Origin: Burkholderiales bacterium
GTDB taxonomy: Bacteria > Pseudomonadota > Gammaproteobacteria > Burkholderiales > Burkholderiaceae_C
NCBI GenBank assembly: GCA_016213325.1
Contig: JACRAY010000011.1
Span: 124,001-188,000 of the forward strand
DNA length: 64,000 nucleotides
Direction: 5' to 3'
This document shows, piece by piece, positions 1 to 7,066 of the stretch. The position numbers and the translations under genes were made by a program. Each line of letters opens with the position of its first letter. Within the stretch, counting starts at the first letter, position 1. The notes beneath the pieces were generated by a model. The model saw only the letters and a list, made by a program, of their open reading frames with translations. It had not been told where the DNA came from and did not search any database.

Positions 1-1194
1 GGTGATGCCGGTCAGGAACACGGTGGCCAGGTCGGTGCGCGGCAGGTTGGTGGGTGCCAGCCCGGCCGGGTTGCCGGTGAGCACCAGCCCCAGCAGCGCA
101 GGCAGCGTCGGGTTGGTGACGTAGTCGAGGAACTGGCCGTCGTCCTTCGGTTTGGACGCATTGAACTTGTCCTTGTCCTTCAGGCCGATCACCACTTCGT
201 TGACCAGCGGGTTGCCCAGCCGCGACACCTGCGTCCATGCGCCACCGGCCTTCTCATTGGACTGGTGGCCCGACGAGGGCGCGCCGTTGAGCATGCGAGC
301 CTGCCGCAGGCTGGCCGTGGTCCAGCCGCCGATCACGGGCTCGCTGCCGTTGGTGAGGCAATCCTTGTGCACCTCCAGCGCCATCGACGTGACGTTGGCG
401 TCCTGGATCGAATTGGCCGCCGCTGCATCGATGTTCGCGGGGTTGGTGATGACGGCCAGTGGCGCGTTCACCAGGTCGAAGATGGTGCCCAGGTTGACCG
501 CGAAGCCCTCCTGCCGCTGGCCCACGAACACGCGGCCGCTGTCCTTGCCGCTGGGGCAGCCCGGGATCTTCACGTCGTGGATGTGCTTGCCCGCGTAGGT
601 GGCATAGGCGGCCGCGTTGCCCAGCGTTTTCACGCCGATGTAGTCGACCGGCTTTTCGAACGTCGTGCCGCCGCCGGCCTTGGCCACGGCCTGGACGCTG
701 CCCGTGCGGCGGTTGCCGCGCACCACTGCCAGCGTGTACGTTTCGTTCAGGTTCAGGTTGGCATCGTTGACGTTGGCCACGCCGCCCGCCTGGATCAGCG
801 GGATGGCGACGTTCTTGCTGCCGATAGCCAGCGACACGTTGTTGAGCTTGTTCTGGAAGCGGAACTGGAAGGTGACGTCTTCCGCCGCGTCGCCGTTGTT
901 GTCGATGTGGATCTCGTACAGCGCGTTCGGGTCCATCGAGAAGTAGTTGGGCCCGCCGTACGGGCCCTGCAGCGGCTGGTAGTTGGCGATCAGCGTCACG
1001 TAGTCGCTGCGCCCGCCGCTGCCGTTGGCCGCCACGCCTTCGTAGCTGCGGAACATGTAGAAGTCGGTGGCGTCCACCTTGGGCACGGTCGTGATGAACG
1101 GCGCCTCGCGGTGGCTGGAGGCCAGGCTCAGGCTGGCGGCGCACAGCGCGCCGGCGGCCACCGCCACCGCGCTCGTGATCCGGGTCTTTCTCAT
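1..1194 (-). CDS. DUF4331 domain-containing secreted protein (C-terminus beyond window edge)
   Basis: Reads leftwards from an ATG at 1194 preceded by a good GGAGAG Shine-Dalgarno, and is still open at base 1, so about 398 residues are visible and the C-terminus is missing. A signal peptide of about 25 residues (basic start, then an Ala-rich core) ends just before SSHREAP, the sequence that begins mature DUF4331 proteins. Further family-like stretches are the TDFYMFRS segment and repeated Asn/Asp-rich strands. DUF4331 proteins are exported, beta-rich and have no established biochemical role; they often accompany ECF sigma or porin-like genes. Nothing next to it here suggests a function. The family call is firm and the function is unknown. 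Confidence 0.85.
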   Translation of the reverse strand, partial: MRKTRITSAVAVAAGALCAASLSLASSHREAPFITTVPKVDATDFYMFRSYEGVAANGSGGRSDYVTLIANYQPLQGPYGGPNYFSMDPNALYEIHIDNNGDAAEDVTFQFRFQNKLNNVSLAIGSKNVAIPLIQAGGVANVNDANLNLNETYTLAVVRGNRRTGSVQAVAKAGGGTTFEKPVDYIGVKTLGNAAAYATYAGKHIHDVKIPGCPSGKDSGRVFVGQRQEGFAVNLGTIFDLVNAPLAVITNPANIDAAAANSIQDANVTSMALEVHKDCLTNGSEPVIGGWTTASLRQARMLNGAPSSGHQSNEKAGGAWTQVSRLGNPLVNEVVIGLKDKDKFNASKPKDDGQFLDYVTNPTLPALLGLVLTGNPAGLAPTNLPRTDLATVFLTGIT

Positions 1195-1330
1195 GAAGGT
1201 CTCTCCTGGTTGGGATTGCCGGGTCGGCGAGCGCAGTACGCGGGGCGTGGTGCAACCGGATGCCATGTCCTTGCAGCGCGCACAGCCATGAATCCGGTTG
1301 GGCGGGCGCTGCGTAGGCCACAATCCGCGC

Positions 1331-1822
1331 GTGAGCAAGAAAGACCGAGTGAGCGAAACGCCGGCCACCGCCTTCCTCAGGGCGCACAAGGTCGCGTTCA
1401 CCGAGCATCCCTACGACTACCTGGAGCACGGCGGCGCGCAGCACAGCGCGCAGGTGCTCGGCTTCGATCCGTTCACCGTGGTGAAGACGCTGGTGATGGA
1501 AGACGAGAAGGCGCGGCCGCTCATCGTGCTGATGCACGGCAATCGCACCGTGTCGACCAAGAACCTGGCGCGGCAGGTCGGCGCCAAGTCGGTGCAGCCG
1601 TGCAAGCCCGAAGTCGCCAACCGCCACAGCGGCTACCTGGTGGGCGGCACCTCGCCTTTCGGCACGCGCAAGGAGATGCCGGTGTATATCGAGGAGACGA
1701 TCCTGGCGTTGCCGCGGATCTGCATCAATGGGGGGCGGCGGGGGTACCTGGTGGGGATCGACCCGAAGGTGTGTGTCGACTTGCTCGGGGCCAAGGCGGT
1801 GAACTGTGCGCTGGAAGAGTGA
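1331..1822 (+). CDS. ybaK: YbaK/EbsC-type aminoacyl-tRNA deacylase
   Basis: A 163-residue protein of the YbaK/ProX editing superfamily, which hydrolyses mischarged Cys-tRNA(Pro) in trans in the cytoplasm. The family pattern is visible: an N-terminal helix (TPATAFLRAHKVAF), HPYDY, the VVKTLVME strand, and the C-terminal G-YLVGGTSPFG and NGGRRGYLVGIDP segments that frame the active-site pocket. The GTG at 1331 gives a protein of the usual length of about 160 residues. A TTG at 1298 would add 11 unlike residues, and an internal GTG at 1349 is also possible. It lies 24 bases upstream of plsY on the same strand, so the two may be co-transcribed. Confidence 0.88.
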   Translation: MSKKDRVSETPATAFLRAHKVAFTEHPYDYLEHGGAQHSAQVLGFDPFTVVKTLVMEDEKARPLIVLMHGNRTVSTKNLARQVGAKSVQPCKPEVANRHSGYLVGGTSPFGTRKEMPVYIEETILALPRICINGGRRGYLVGIDPKVCVDLLGAKAVNCALEE

Positions 1823-1846
1823 TGGCACCGTTGCACAATACGACCC

Positions 1847-2473
1847 GTGCAGCTGCTCTACCCCATCCTCGCCACCGCCGCCGCCTACCTCGTCGGCTCG
1901 CTAGCCTTCGCCGTCATCATCAGCAAGGTCATGGGCCTGGCCGACCCGCGCACCTTCGGCAGCAGGAACCCCGGCGCCACCAACGTGCTGCGCTCCGGCA
2001 GCAAGGCCGCCGCCATCGTGGTGCTGCTGCTCGACGCGTGCAAGGGGCTGGTGCCGGTGCTGCTGGTCAAGTTGTTCGGCAAGCCCTACGGCATGCAAGA
2101 CGGCACCATGGCCATGGTGGGCCTGGCCGCCTTCCTCGGCCACCTGTACCCGGTGTACTTCCACTTCAAGGGCGGCAAGGGCGTGGCCACCTTCATCGGC
2201 GTGGTGTTCGGCATCCACTGGGCGCTGGGCCTGGCCACCGGGCTCACGTGGCTCATCATCGCTTTCTTCTTCCGCTACTCGTCGCTCGCGTCGCTGGTGG
2301 CCGCCGTCTTCGCGCCGGCCTACTACCTGCTGGGCAACCGCGTGGCCTGGTATGCCGAGACGGCGGTGGCACTGTCGCTGGTGGCGACGGGCGCGCTGCT
2401 CGCCTGGCGGCACCGGGAGAACATCCAGCGCCTGCTGCAAGGCTCCGAGTCGAAGCTCGGCGCGAAGAAGTAG
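1847..2473 (+). CDS. plsY: Glycerol-3-phosphate acyltransferase PlsY
   Basis: A 208-residue integral inner-membrane enzyme that transfers the acyl group of acyl-phosphate to sn-glycerol 3-phosphate, the first acylation in phospholipid synthesis. The three cytoplasmic PlsY motifs are present: GSRNPGATNVLRSG near residue 38, GHLYPVYFHFKGGKGVAT near residue 98, and the later WRHRENIQRLLQG segment. About five hydrophobic helices can be counted. The GTG at 1847 gives the canonical MxLLYPILATAAAYLVGS start. The Lys/Gly-rich tail (SKLGAKK) is slightly long. The family assignment is certain. Confidence 0.96.
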   Translation: MQLLYPILATAAAYLVGSLAFAVIISKVMGLADPRTFGSRNPGATNVLRSGSKAAAIVVLLLDACKGLVPVLLVKLFGKPYGMQDGTMAMVGLAAFLGHLYPVYFHFKGGKGVATFIGVVFGIHWALGLATGLTWLIIAFFFRYSSLASLVAAVFAPAYYLLGNRVAWYAETAVALSLVATGALLAWRHRENIQRLLQGSESKLGAKK

Positions 2474-2482
2474 CCGCCATTC

Positions 2483-2496
2483 TTGAGGCCGGTCAA
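2483..2496. promoter_or_regulatory. FNR/CRP-family type box upstream of the octaheme nitrite reductase
   Basis: TTGAG-GCCG-GTCAA is a 5-4-5 dyad close to the FNR/Anr/Dnr consensus TTGAT-N4-ATCAA. It differs by one base from the dyad at 6741-6754 before feoA and shares the same GCCG spacer. It lies 102 bases before the chosen ATG and 10 bases after the plsY stop. No convincing -10 hexamer is placed for it. The regulatory reading is an inference. Confidence 0.55.
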
Positions 2497-2597
2497 CGAT
2501 CGTCCATTCCCCTCCTGTTGCCCGTTGCGGGCGGCGCATGATTTGACTGTGCTGGCTCCTGCCGGAGCCGGCCAACGTCATGCACAGGAGGTGCAAC

Positions 2598-4307
2598 ATG
2601 CCTGCCCGGTCCGGATGGAGCCCGTGGCGCGTGTTGGCGACTTTGGTGGCGGCCATTGCAGTGGCCGTCGTCGCGGTCCCGGCCCACGCCCAGAAGAAGA
2701 CTCCCGTGAAAGCATCGGCCTTCAACGCGAAGGACTGCTACGAATGCCACGAGGCCATCCAGGAGTTCCACGAGAAGAACAGCCACCGCAAGCTCGGCTG
2801 CGACTCGTGCCACACCGGGCTGGAGGCGCACCGCAAGTTCGGCAAGGGCCGGCCTCCGACGACCACCGACCCCGCGAACTGCGGCGAATGCCACGCCAAC
2901 CAGTTCCGCACCATGTACGCCATGAACACGGACAAGACGGCGCACAAGGAAAAGGGCGTCGCCGCGGCCGGAGCGCTGGACAAGCTGCTGATGCCGCACG
3001 GGTTCACGCGCGAGCACAACGAACCGCGCTCGCACGCGTTCGCGCTGTATGACCAGCTGGCCGTGGACCGCGCGTTCGGTGGCCGCTTCTCCAACAAGGA
3101 AGGCAAGGCCGGCCTCACCCGCATGGGCGGCAACTTCCGAATCTGGGACGCGCTGAAAGACGACTTCCCGGGCGAGCCGCACAAGGCCTTCAAGCCCGGC
3201 ACGGCGGCCGCCGCCAACCCGGTGTGCATGTCGTGCAAGACCGCCGACCACATCCTCGACTGGGCCTACATGGGCGACCCCGAGCCCAAGGCCAAGTGGA
3301 GCCGGCTGTCCAAGGTCAACGAGTTCGTGAAGGACGTCAACCATTCGGTCAACTGCATCTTCTGCCACGACCCGCACTCGGCCGGGCCGCGCGTGATTCG
3401 CGACGGCCTGATCCAGGCCCTGACGCGTCCCGAGAAGGACACGCTGTGGCACAAGGACCCCAAGGGCGCGAAGATCGACGTGAAGGAACTCGGCGAGCGC
3501 GGCTTCACGCGCAAGGTGGCCATGCTGAGCCGCTACGACAGCAAGCTGCAGTGCGCGCAGTGCCACGTGGAATACAACTGCAACCCCGGCTTCGACCCCG
3601 TCACGGGCCAGCCGATCGGGATGGACGATGCGCGCACCAACCACTTCCCGCTGAAGGCGGTGACGGACATCGGCCAGCACTACAAGGACCTGCGCTTCGG
3701 CGATTTCCGCCACGGCATCACCGGCGCCATCCTGTGGAAGGGCCAGCACCCCGACGTGGAAGTGTTCTACAACAGCACGCACCAGAAGGCCGGTGCCGAG
3801 TGCGCAACGTGCCACATGCCCAAGGCCGTGGATCCGAAGACGGGCAAGAAGTACACGTCGCACTGGCAGACTTCGCCGCGGCACTACCCGCGCGAGGCGT
3901 GCCTGGGTTGCCACAAGACCTGGACCGAGAAGCAGGCGGTGTACAGCATCGACTCGCTGAAGAACCGCTGGGTCGGCAAGATGCGCAAGGCCGAGTTCTG
4001 GCTCACGCGGCTGGTCGACAAGTTCGAGGCGGCGCAGAACATGGGCGTGGATGCGGCTGTCCTGGCCGAGGCTCGCGCGAAGCACTCCGAAGCGCATATC
4101 CATTGGGAATGGTGGTCGGCCACTAACGGCGCGCACTTCCACCACCCGCAACAGTTCGAGGAGTCGATCAACAAGGGCATGGCCCTGTCGCAGGCCGGCA
4201 TCAAGGTGCTGGACGATGCGATGGCGAAGCGCCGCACCGAGCGGGGGGTGGCGACCCCGGCATCGGCGCCGGCGCCCGCCGTCGCGGGAGCAGCCGGTGC
4301 GCGTTGA
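2598..4307 (+). CDS. Octaheme c-type cytochrome nitrite reductase (ONR/TvNiR type)
   Basis: A 569-residue periplasmic cytochrome with a signal peptide ending near AHA-Q32. Eight haem attachment sites are visible: CxxCH at residues 47, 68, 95, 253, 319, 402 and 435, and one CxxCK at 210. Lysine-ligated haem marks the catalytic centre of the NrfA superfamily. Having it as the fourth of eight haems is the octaheme nitrite reductase pattern rather than pentaheme NrfA. Tyr326-Asn-Cys328 follows haem 6 and matches the Tyr-x-Cys crosslink known from Thioalkalivibrio NiR. Gln383-His384 lies 58 residues beyond that Tyr, the spacing I recall for the catalytic pair in that enzyme. The expected reaction is six-electron reduction of nitrite to ammonium. 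ATG 2598 is preferred over 2580 because AGGAGG sits at 2585-2590. A GGCTCC-TGCC-GGAGCC hairpin lies in the leader at 2554-2569. Confidence 0.88.
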   Translation: MPARSGWSPWRVLATLVAAIAVAVVAVPAHAQKKTPVKASAFNAKDCYECHEAIQEFHEKNSHRKLGCDSCHTGLEAHRKFGKGRPPTTTDPANCGECHANQFRTMYAMNTDKTAHKEKGVAAAGALDKLLMPHGFTREHNEPRSHAFALYDQLAVDRAFGGRFSNKEGKAGLTRMGGNFRIWDALKDDFPGEPHKAFKPGTAAAANPVCMSCKTADHILDWAYMGDPEPKAKWSRLSKVNEFVKDVNHSVNCIFCHDPHSAGPRVIRDGLIQALTRPEKDTLWHKDPKGAKIDVKELGERGFTRKVAMLSRYDSKLQCAQCHVEYNCNPGFDPVTGQPIGMDDARTNHFPLKAVTDIGQHYKDLRFGDFRHGITGAILWKGQHPDVEVFYNSTHQKAGAECATCHMPKAVDPKTGKKYTSHWQTSPRHYPREACLGCHKTWTEKQAVYSIDSLKNRWVGKMRKAEFWLTRLVDKFEAAQNMGVDAAVLAEARAKHSEAHIHWEWWSATNGAHFHHPQQFEESINKGMALSQAGIKVLDDAMAKRRTERGVATPASAPAPAVAGAAGAR

Positions 4308-4854
4308 CGCTCGTCATGCCGCGGTGGCCGGCTCGCTGGCCTCGCTGGCGGCGCTGGCGGCAGCGGCCGTGCTCGCCTTCGACCTGGTGGCCCCGGTGCC
4401 ACCGCCGGACCGCTACACGCTGCTCGAGCGCCAAGTGCGCGACGAGCCCGACGATGGCCGGGCCCGCGTCTTGAAGGCGCGCATGGATGTCGCCGCAGGC
4501 CGCCACGACGCAGCGGCTGCAGGCTTTGCGCAAGCACTGGCGCGCGATGCCAAGGTGGCGCGTGACGCGGCCGTCTGGGTGGAACTGGCCGAAGCCGTCG
4601 CCATGTCGCAGGGCGACAGGCTCGCGGGCGAGCCTGAGCGCCTGCTCGAGCGCGCGCTGGGACTCGACGCATCGAACGCCCGCGCGCTCGACCTGGCCGG
4701 CAGCGCCGCCTGGGAACGCGGCGACTTCGTTCGCGCGGCCGGGTATTGGGAGCGCCTGGAGGCGCTGCTGCCGCCGTCCGACCCGCGGCGCGCAGCCCTG
4801 TCGGCGGCCCTCGAGAAGGCACGCCAGCGGGCGAGGCTCACGTTGCCGCCCTGA
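4297..4854 (+). CDS. TPR protein of the CcmI/NrfG type, partner of the octaheme reductase
   Basis: A 185-residue protein whose GTG start overlaps the end of the octaheme reductase by 11 bases, so the two are translationally coupled. One N-terminal membrane anchor (about residues 8-25, Ala/Leu-rich) precedes a periplasmic part with TPR-like helix pairs (DEPDDGRARVLKARMDVAAG, LGLDASNARALDLAGSAAWE). This is the layout of the C-terminal domain of cytochrome c maturation factor CcmI/CycH and of NrfG, which bind apocytochrome C-termini for haem ligation. I infer that it helps mature the eight-haem partner, perhaps the unusual CxxCK haem. A generic TPR scaffold is the alternative. Confidence 0.7.
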   Translation: MRVDARHAAVAGSLASLAALAAAAVLAFDLVAPVPPPDRYTLLERQVRDEPDDGRARVLKARMDVAAGRHDAAAAGFAQALARDAKVARDAAVWVELAEAVAMSQGDRLAGEPERLLERALGLDASNARALDLAGSAAWERGDFVRAAGYWERLEALLPPSDPRRAALSAALEKARQRARLTLPP

Positions 4855-4896
4855 TGCGGTGAGAATGGGAGGCATGAGCCGCTTCGCCCCCCAACC

Positions 4897-5598
4897 GTGA
4901 TCGACAAGGTTGCCGCCACCATCGCCGACGCGCTCGCCGGCACGCCCGACGGCGCCACCGTCATGATCGGCGGCTTCGGCACTGCCGGCATCCCGAACGA
5001 GCTGATCGATGGCCTCATCGAGCAGGGCGCGAGCGGCCTGACGATCGTCAACAACAACGCCGGCAACGGCGACACCGGGCTTGCCGCGCTGCTGAAGGCG
5101 GGCCGTGTGCGCAAGGTCATCTGCAGCTTCCCGCGGCAGGCCGACAGCCACGTGTTCGATGCGCTGTACCGCAGCGGCAGGATCGAACTGGAACTGGTGC
5201 CGCAGGGCAACCTGGCCGAACGCATCCGCGCCGCGGGCGCGGGCATCGGCGGCTTCTTCACGCCCACCGGCTACGGCACCGAACTCGCCAAGGGCAAGGA
5301 GACGCGCGAGATCGACGGCCGCATGCACGTCTTCGAGCAGCCGATCCACGCCGAGCTGGCTTTGATCAAGGCCGAGCGCGGCGACCGCTGGGGCAACCTC
5401 ACGTACCGCAAGGCGGCGCGCAACTTCGGGCCGGTGATGGCGGTGGCCGCGCAGCGCACGGTGGCCAGCGTGCACGAAATCGTCGAGCTCGGTTCGCTCG
5501 ACCCCGAGTCGGTCGTCACGCCCGGCATCTTCGTGCATCGCATCGTGCAGGTGGCGCGCACCGCCACCACGGCGGGCGGGTTCCGCAAGGAGGCATGA
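4897..5598 (+). CDS. pcaI: 3-oxoacid (3-oxoadipate type) CoA-transferase subunit A
   Basis: A 233-residue alpha subunit of a family I CoA-transferase. The N-terminal GGFGTAGIPNELIDGL glycine loop, the GNGDTGLAALL segment and the CSFPR-x-DSHVF region are typical of PcaI/ScoA. The enzyme moves CoA from succinyl-CoA to a 3-oxoacid such as 3-oxoadipate or acetoacetate. The GTG at 4897 gives the standard start. The stop overlaps the next gene by four bases (ATGA), so subunits A and B are made together. No other beta-ketoadipate genes are nearby, so the physiological substrate is not settled. Confidence 0.9.
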   Translation: MIDKVAATIADALAGTPDGATVMIGGFGTAGIPNELIDGLIEQGASGLTIVNNNAGNGDTGLAALLKAGRVRKVICSFPRQADSHVFDALYRSGRIELELVPQGNLAERIRAAGAGIGGFFTPTGYGTELAKGKETREIDGRMHVFEQPIHAELALIKAERGDRWGNLTYRKAARNFGPVMAVAAQRTVASVHEIVELGSLDPESVVTPGIFVHRIVQVARTATTAGGFRKEA

Positions 5599-6242
5599 GC
5601 ATGGCGGCCTATCGCAGGCGAACCAAGGGCGAATTGGCGCAGCGCGTGGCGCGCGACATCCACGAAGGCGCCTACGTCAACCTCGGCATCGGCATGCCGA
5701 CGCTGGTGGCCAACCACTTGCCGCGCGGGCTCGAGGTTGTCCTGCACAGCGAGAACGGCATCCTCGGCATGGGCCCGGCGCCGGCCGTTGGCGAGGAAGA
5801 CTACGACCTGATCAACGCCGGCAAGCAGCCCGTGACCATGCTGGCCGGCGGCGCCTACTTCCACCACGCCGACAGCTTCGCGATGATGCGCGGCGGCCAC
5901 CTCGACATCTGCGTGCTGGGCGCTTTCCAGGTGTCGGCCACCGGCGACCTCGCCAACTGGCACACCGGCGAGAAGGACGCCATTCCCGCGGTCGGCGGCG
6001 CGATGGACCTGGCCGTCGGCGCGAAGCAGACCTGGGTGATGATGGACCTGCTCACGAAGAAGGGCGAGAGCAAGCTGGTGGAGCGCTGCAGCTATCCGCT
6101 GACGGCAATCGGCTGCGTGAAGCGCGTGTACGGCGACCTGGCGACGCTGGAGTGCACGCCGCAGGGCCTGAAGCTGGTGGACATGGTCGACGGCCTGTCG
6201 CGACTGGAGCTCCAGGAGCTGCTGCGGTTGCCGGTCACCTGA
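5595..6242 (+). CDS. pcaJ: 3-oxoacid (3-oxoadipate type) CoA-transferase subunit B
   Basis: A 215-residue beta subunit. The SENGILGMGP motif holds the catalytic glutamate (Glu53) that forms the CoA thioester intermediate, and GIGMPTLVANHLP at about residue 31 is family-typical. Translation starts inside the pcaI stop (ATGA at 5595); a second ATG at 5601 is possible. Together with pcaI it forms the complete heteromeric transferase. A 50-base gap separates it from the GlcG-like gene. Confidence 0.9.
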   Translation: MSMAAYRRRTKGELAQRVARDIHEGAYVNLGIGMPTLVANHLPRGLEVVLHSENGILGMGPAPAVGEEDYDLINAGKQPVTMLAGGAYFHHADSFAMMRGGHLDICVLGAFQVSATGDLANWHTGEKDAIPAVGGAMDLAVGAKQTWVMMDLLTKKGESKLVERCSYPLTAIGCVKRVYGDLATLECTPQGLKLVDMVDGLSRLELQELLRLPVT

Positions 6243-6292
6243 GCCGTTACGGGGCATGTGGTCAAATCTGCGGGTTTCATGCCGGAGGATCG

Positions 6293-6718
6293 ATGGGTAC
6301 GCTGACGCTGGCGCAAGCCAACCAGATCATTGCGGGTGCGCTCGCGAAGTCAAAGGAAATGGGCTACAAGCCGATGGGGGTTGCCGTGGTCGACGAGGCC
6401 GGCAACCTGAAGGCGTTCGCCAGGGAAGACGGCGCCAGCATGTTCCGCTTCGAGATTGCGCGCGGCAAGGCTTATGCAGCCGTGGCCATGGGAGCCGCCT
6501 CGGGCGTGCTGGCGCAGCGCGCCAGGGACAACCCGACTTTCTTCACCTCGCTGGCGGCCGCCGGCGACGGCAAGTTCATTGCACAGACCGGCGCCGTGCT
6601 GGTCAAGCACGCGGACGGCCGCATCCTGGGTGCGGCTGGCGCCAGCGGCGGCACCGGTGAGGAAGACGAGTTGATCTGCAAGGCCGGGGCGGCCGCGGCG
6701 GGCTTGCTGGCGGGCTGA
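6293..6718 (+). CDS. GlcG/HbpS family haem-binding-type protein
   Basis: A 141-residue protein of the HbpS/GlcG fold. Typical signs are TLAQANQIIAGALAKSKEMG, the GVAVVDEAGNLKAFAREDGA strand-loop, and a Gly/Ala-rich C-terminus (GAAGASGGTGEEDE). Members bind haem or corrinoids, or are of unknown function within catabolic operons. There is no signal peptide. A strong GGAGG at 6284-6288 fixes the ATG at 6293. It sits between the CoA-transferase genes and feoAB on the same strand, but the feo promoter lies after it, so it probably ends the upstream unit. Confidence 0.8.
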   Translation: MGTLTLAQANQIIAGALAKSKEMGYKPMGVAVVDEAGNLKAFAREDGASMFRFEIARGKAYAAVAMGAASGVLAQRARDNPTFFTSLAAAGDGKFIAQTGAVLVKHADGRILGAAGASGGTGEEDELICKAGAAAAGLLAG

Positions 6719-6740
6719 GCTTCCCACTGCGGCGTGATCG

Positions 6741-6754
6741 TTGACGCCGGTCAA
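6741..6754. promoter_or_regulatory. FNR/CRP-family type box upstream of feoAB
   Basis: TTGAC-GCCG-GTCAA is a perfect 5-4-5 dyad (GTTGAC/GTCAAC with flanks) resembling TTGAT-N4-ATCAA. A start site about 41 bases after its centre would fall in the Fur box at 6777-6797, a sensible class II activator layout. FNR activation of feo is known in enterobacteria. Its use here is inferred. Confidence 0.6.
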
Positions 6755-6776
6755 CATGCCTTTCCCCCGGTTCATC

Positions 6777-6797
6777 AGAATGCAAATCGTTCTCATC
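6777..6797. promoter_or_regulatory. Fur box upstream of feoAB
   Basis: The core TGCAAATCGTTCTCA at 6781-6795 matches the 7-1-7 Fur dyad TGATAAT-N-ATTATCA at 10 of 14 positions, with AT-rich flanks. It is among the most AT-rich stretches of this GC-rich neighbourhood and lies 18 bases before the feoA ATG. Iron repression of feo by Fur is the established arrangement in other proteobacteria. Confidence 0.75.
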
Positions 6798-6814
6798 CGA
6801 GTTCGACTGTGCCG

Positions 6815-7066
6815 ATGGACCTGCCGCGCACCCTTGCCCAACTCGCCTACGGAGAGGCAGCCCTCATCTGCGCGCTGCAGGCGCCGCCCGGGCTTCCGGG
6901 GTGTTCCCGCCAGCTGGAAGACATGGGCTTCGTGCCGGGCGAACTGGTGCGCGTGCTGCGGCGTGCGCTGCTGCCCGAGGGGCCGCTCGTCGTGCGGCTG
7001 GGGGAAGGTGCCACCTTTGCGCTGAGGCACCAGGAGGCCGCCTGCATCCACGTCGAGGCCGCGTGA
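6815..7066 (+). CDS. feoA: Ferrous iron transport protein A
   Basis: An 83-residue SH3-like FeoA protein. LxxLAYGEAALICAL, the QLEDMGFVPGELVRVLRRALLPEGPLVVRLGE core and ALRHQEAACIHVE are family-typical. FeoA is a small cytoplasmic partner needed for FeoB-dependent Fe2+ uptake. The start is taken at ATG 6815; a GTG at 6809 would add two residues. Its stop overlaps the feoB start (GTGATG region at 7064-7068), so the pair is coupled. FNR-type and Fur boxes lie directly upstream. Confidence 0.9.
   Translation: MDLPRTLAQLAYGEAALICALQAPPGLPGCSRQLEDMGFVPGELVRVLRRALLPEGPLVVRLGEGATFALRHQEAACIHVEAA

Noticed and set aside
254..1828. Long minus-strand frame of 524 residues over the DUF4331 and ybaK genes
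   Set aside because: It is Arg/Gln/His-rich antisense of high-GC coding DNA, with no domain; real genes explain the region on both strands.
2551..2572. GGCTCC-TGCC-GGAGCC hairpin in the leader of the octaheme reductase as a riboswitch
   Set aside because: It is a single short stem with no conserved aptamer features, so it is noted only as a leader hairpin.
2493..4151. 552-residue minus-strand frame opposite the octaheme reductase
   Set aside because: It is an antisense shadow with Val/Arg/His bias; the plus frame has eight haem sites.
2598..4307. Assignment as pentaheme NrfA
   Set aside because: There are eight haem motifs, with the CxxCK fourth, and three extra N-terminal CxxCH sites.
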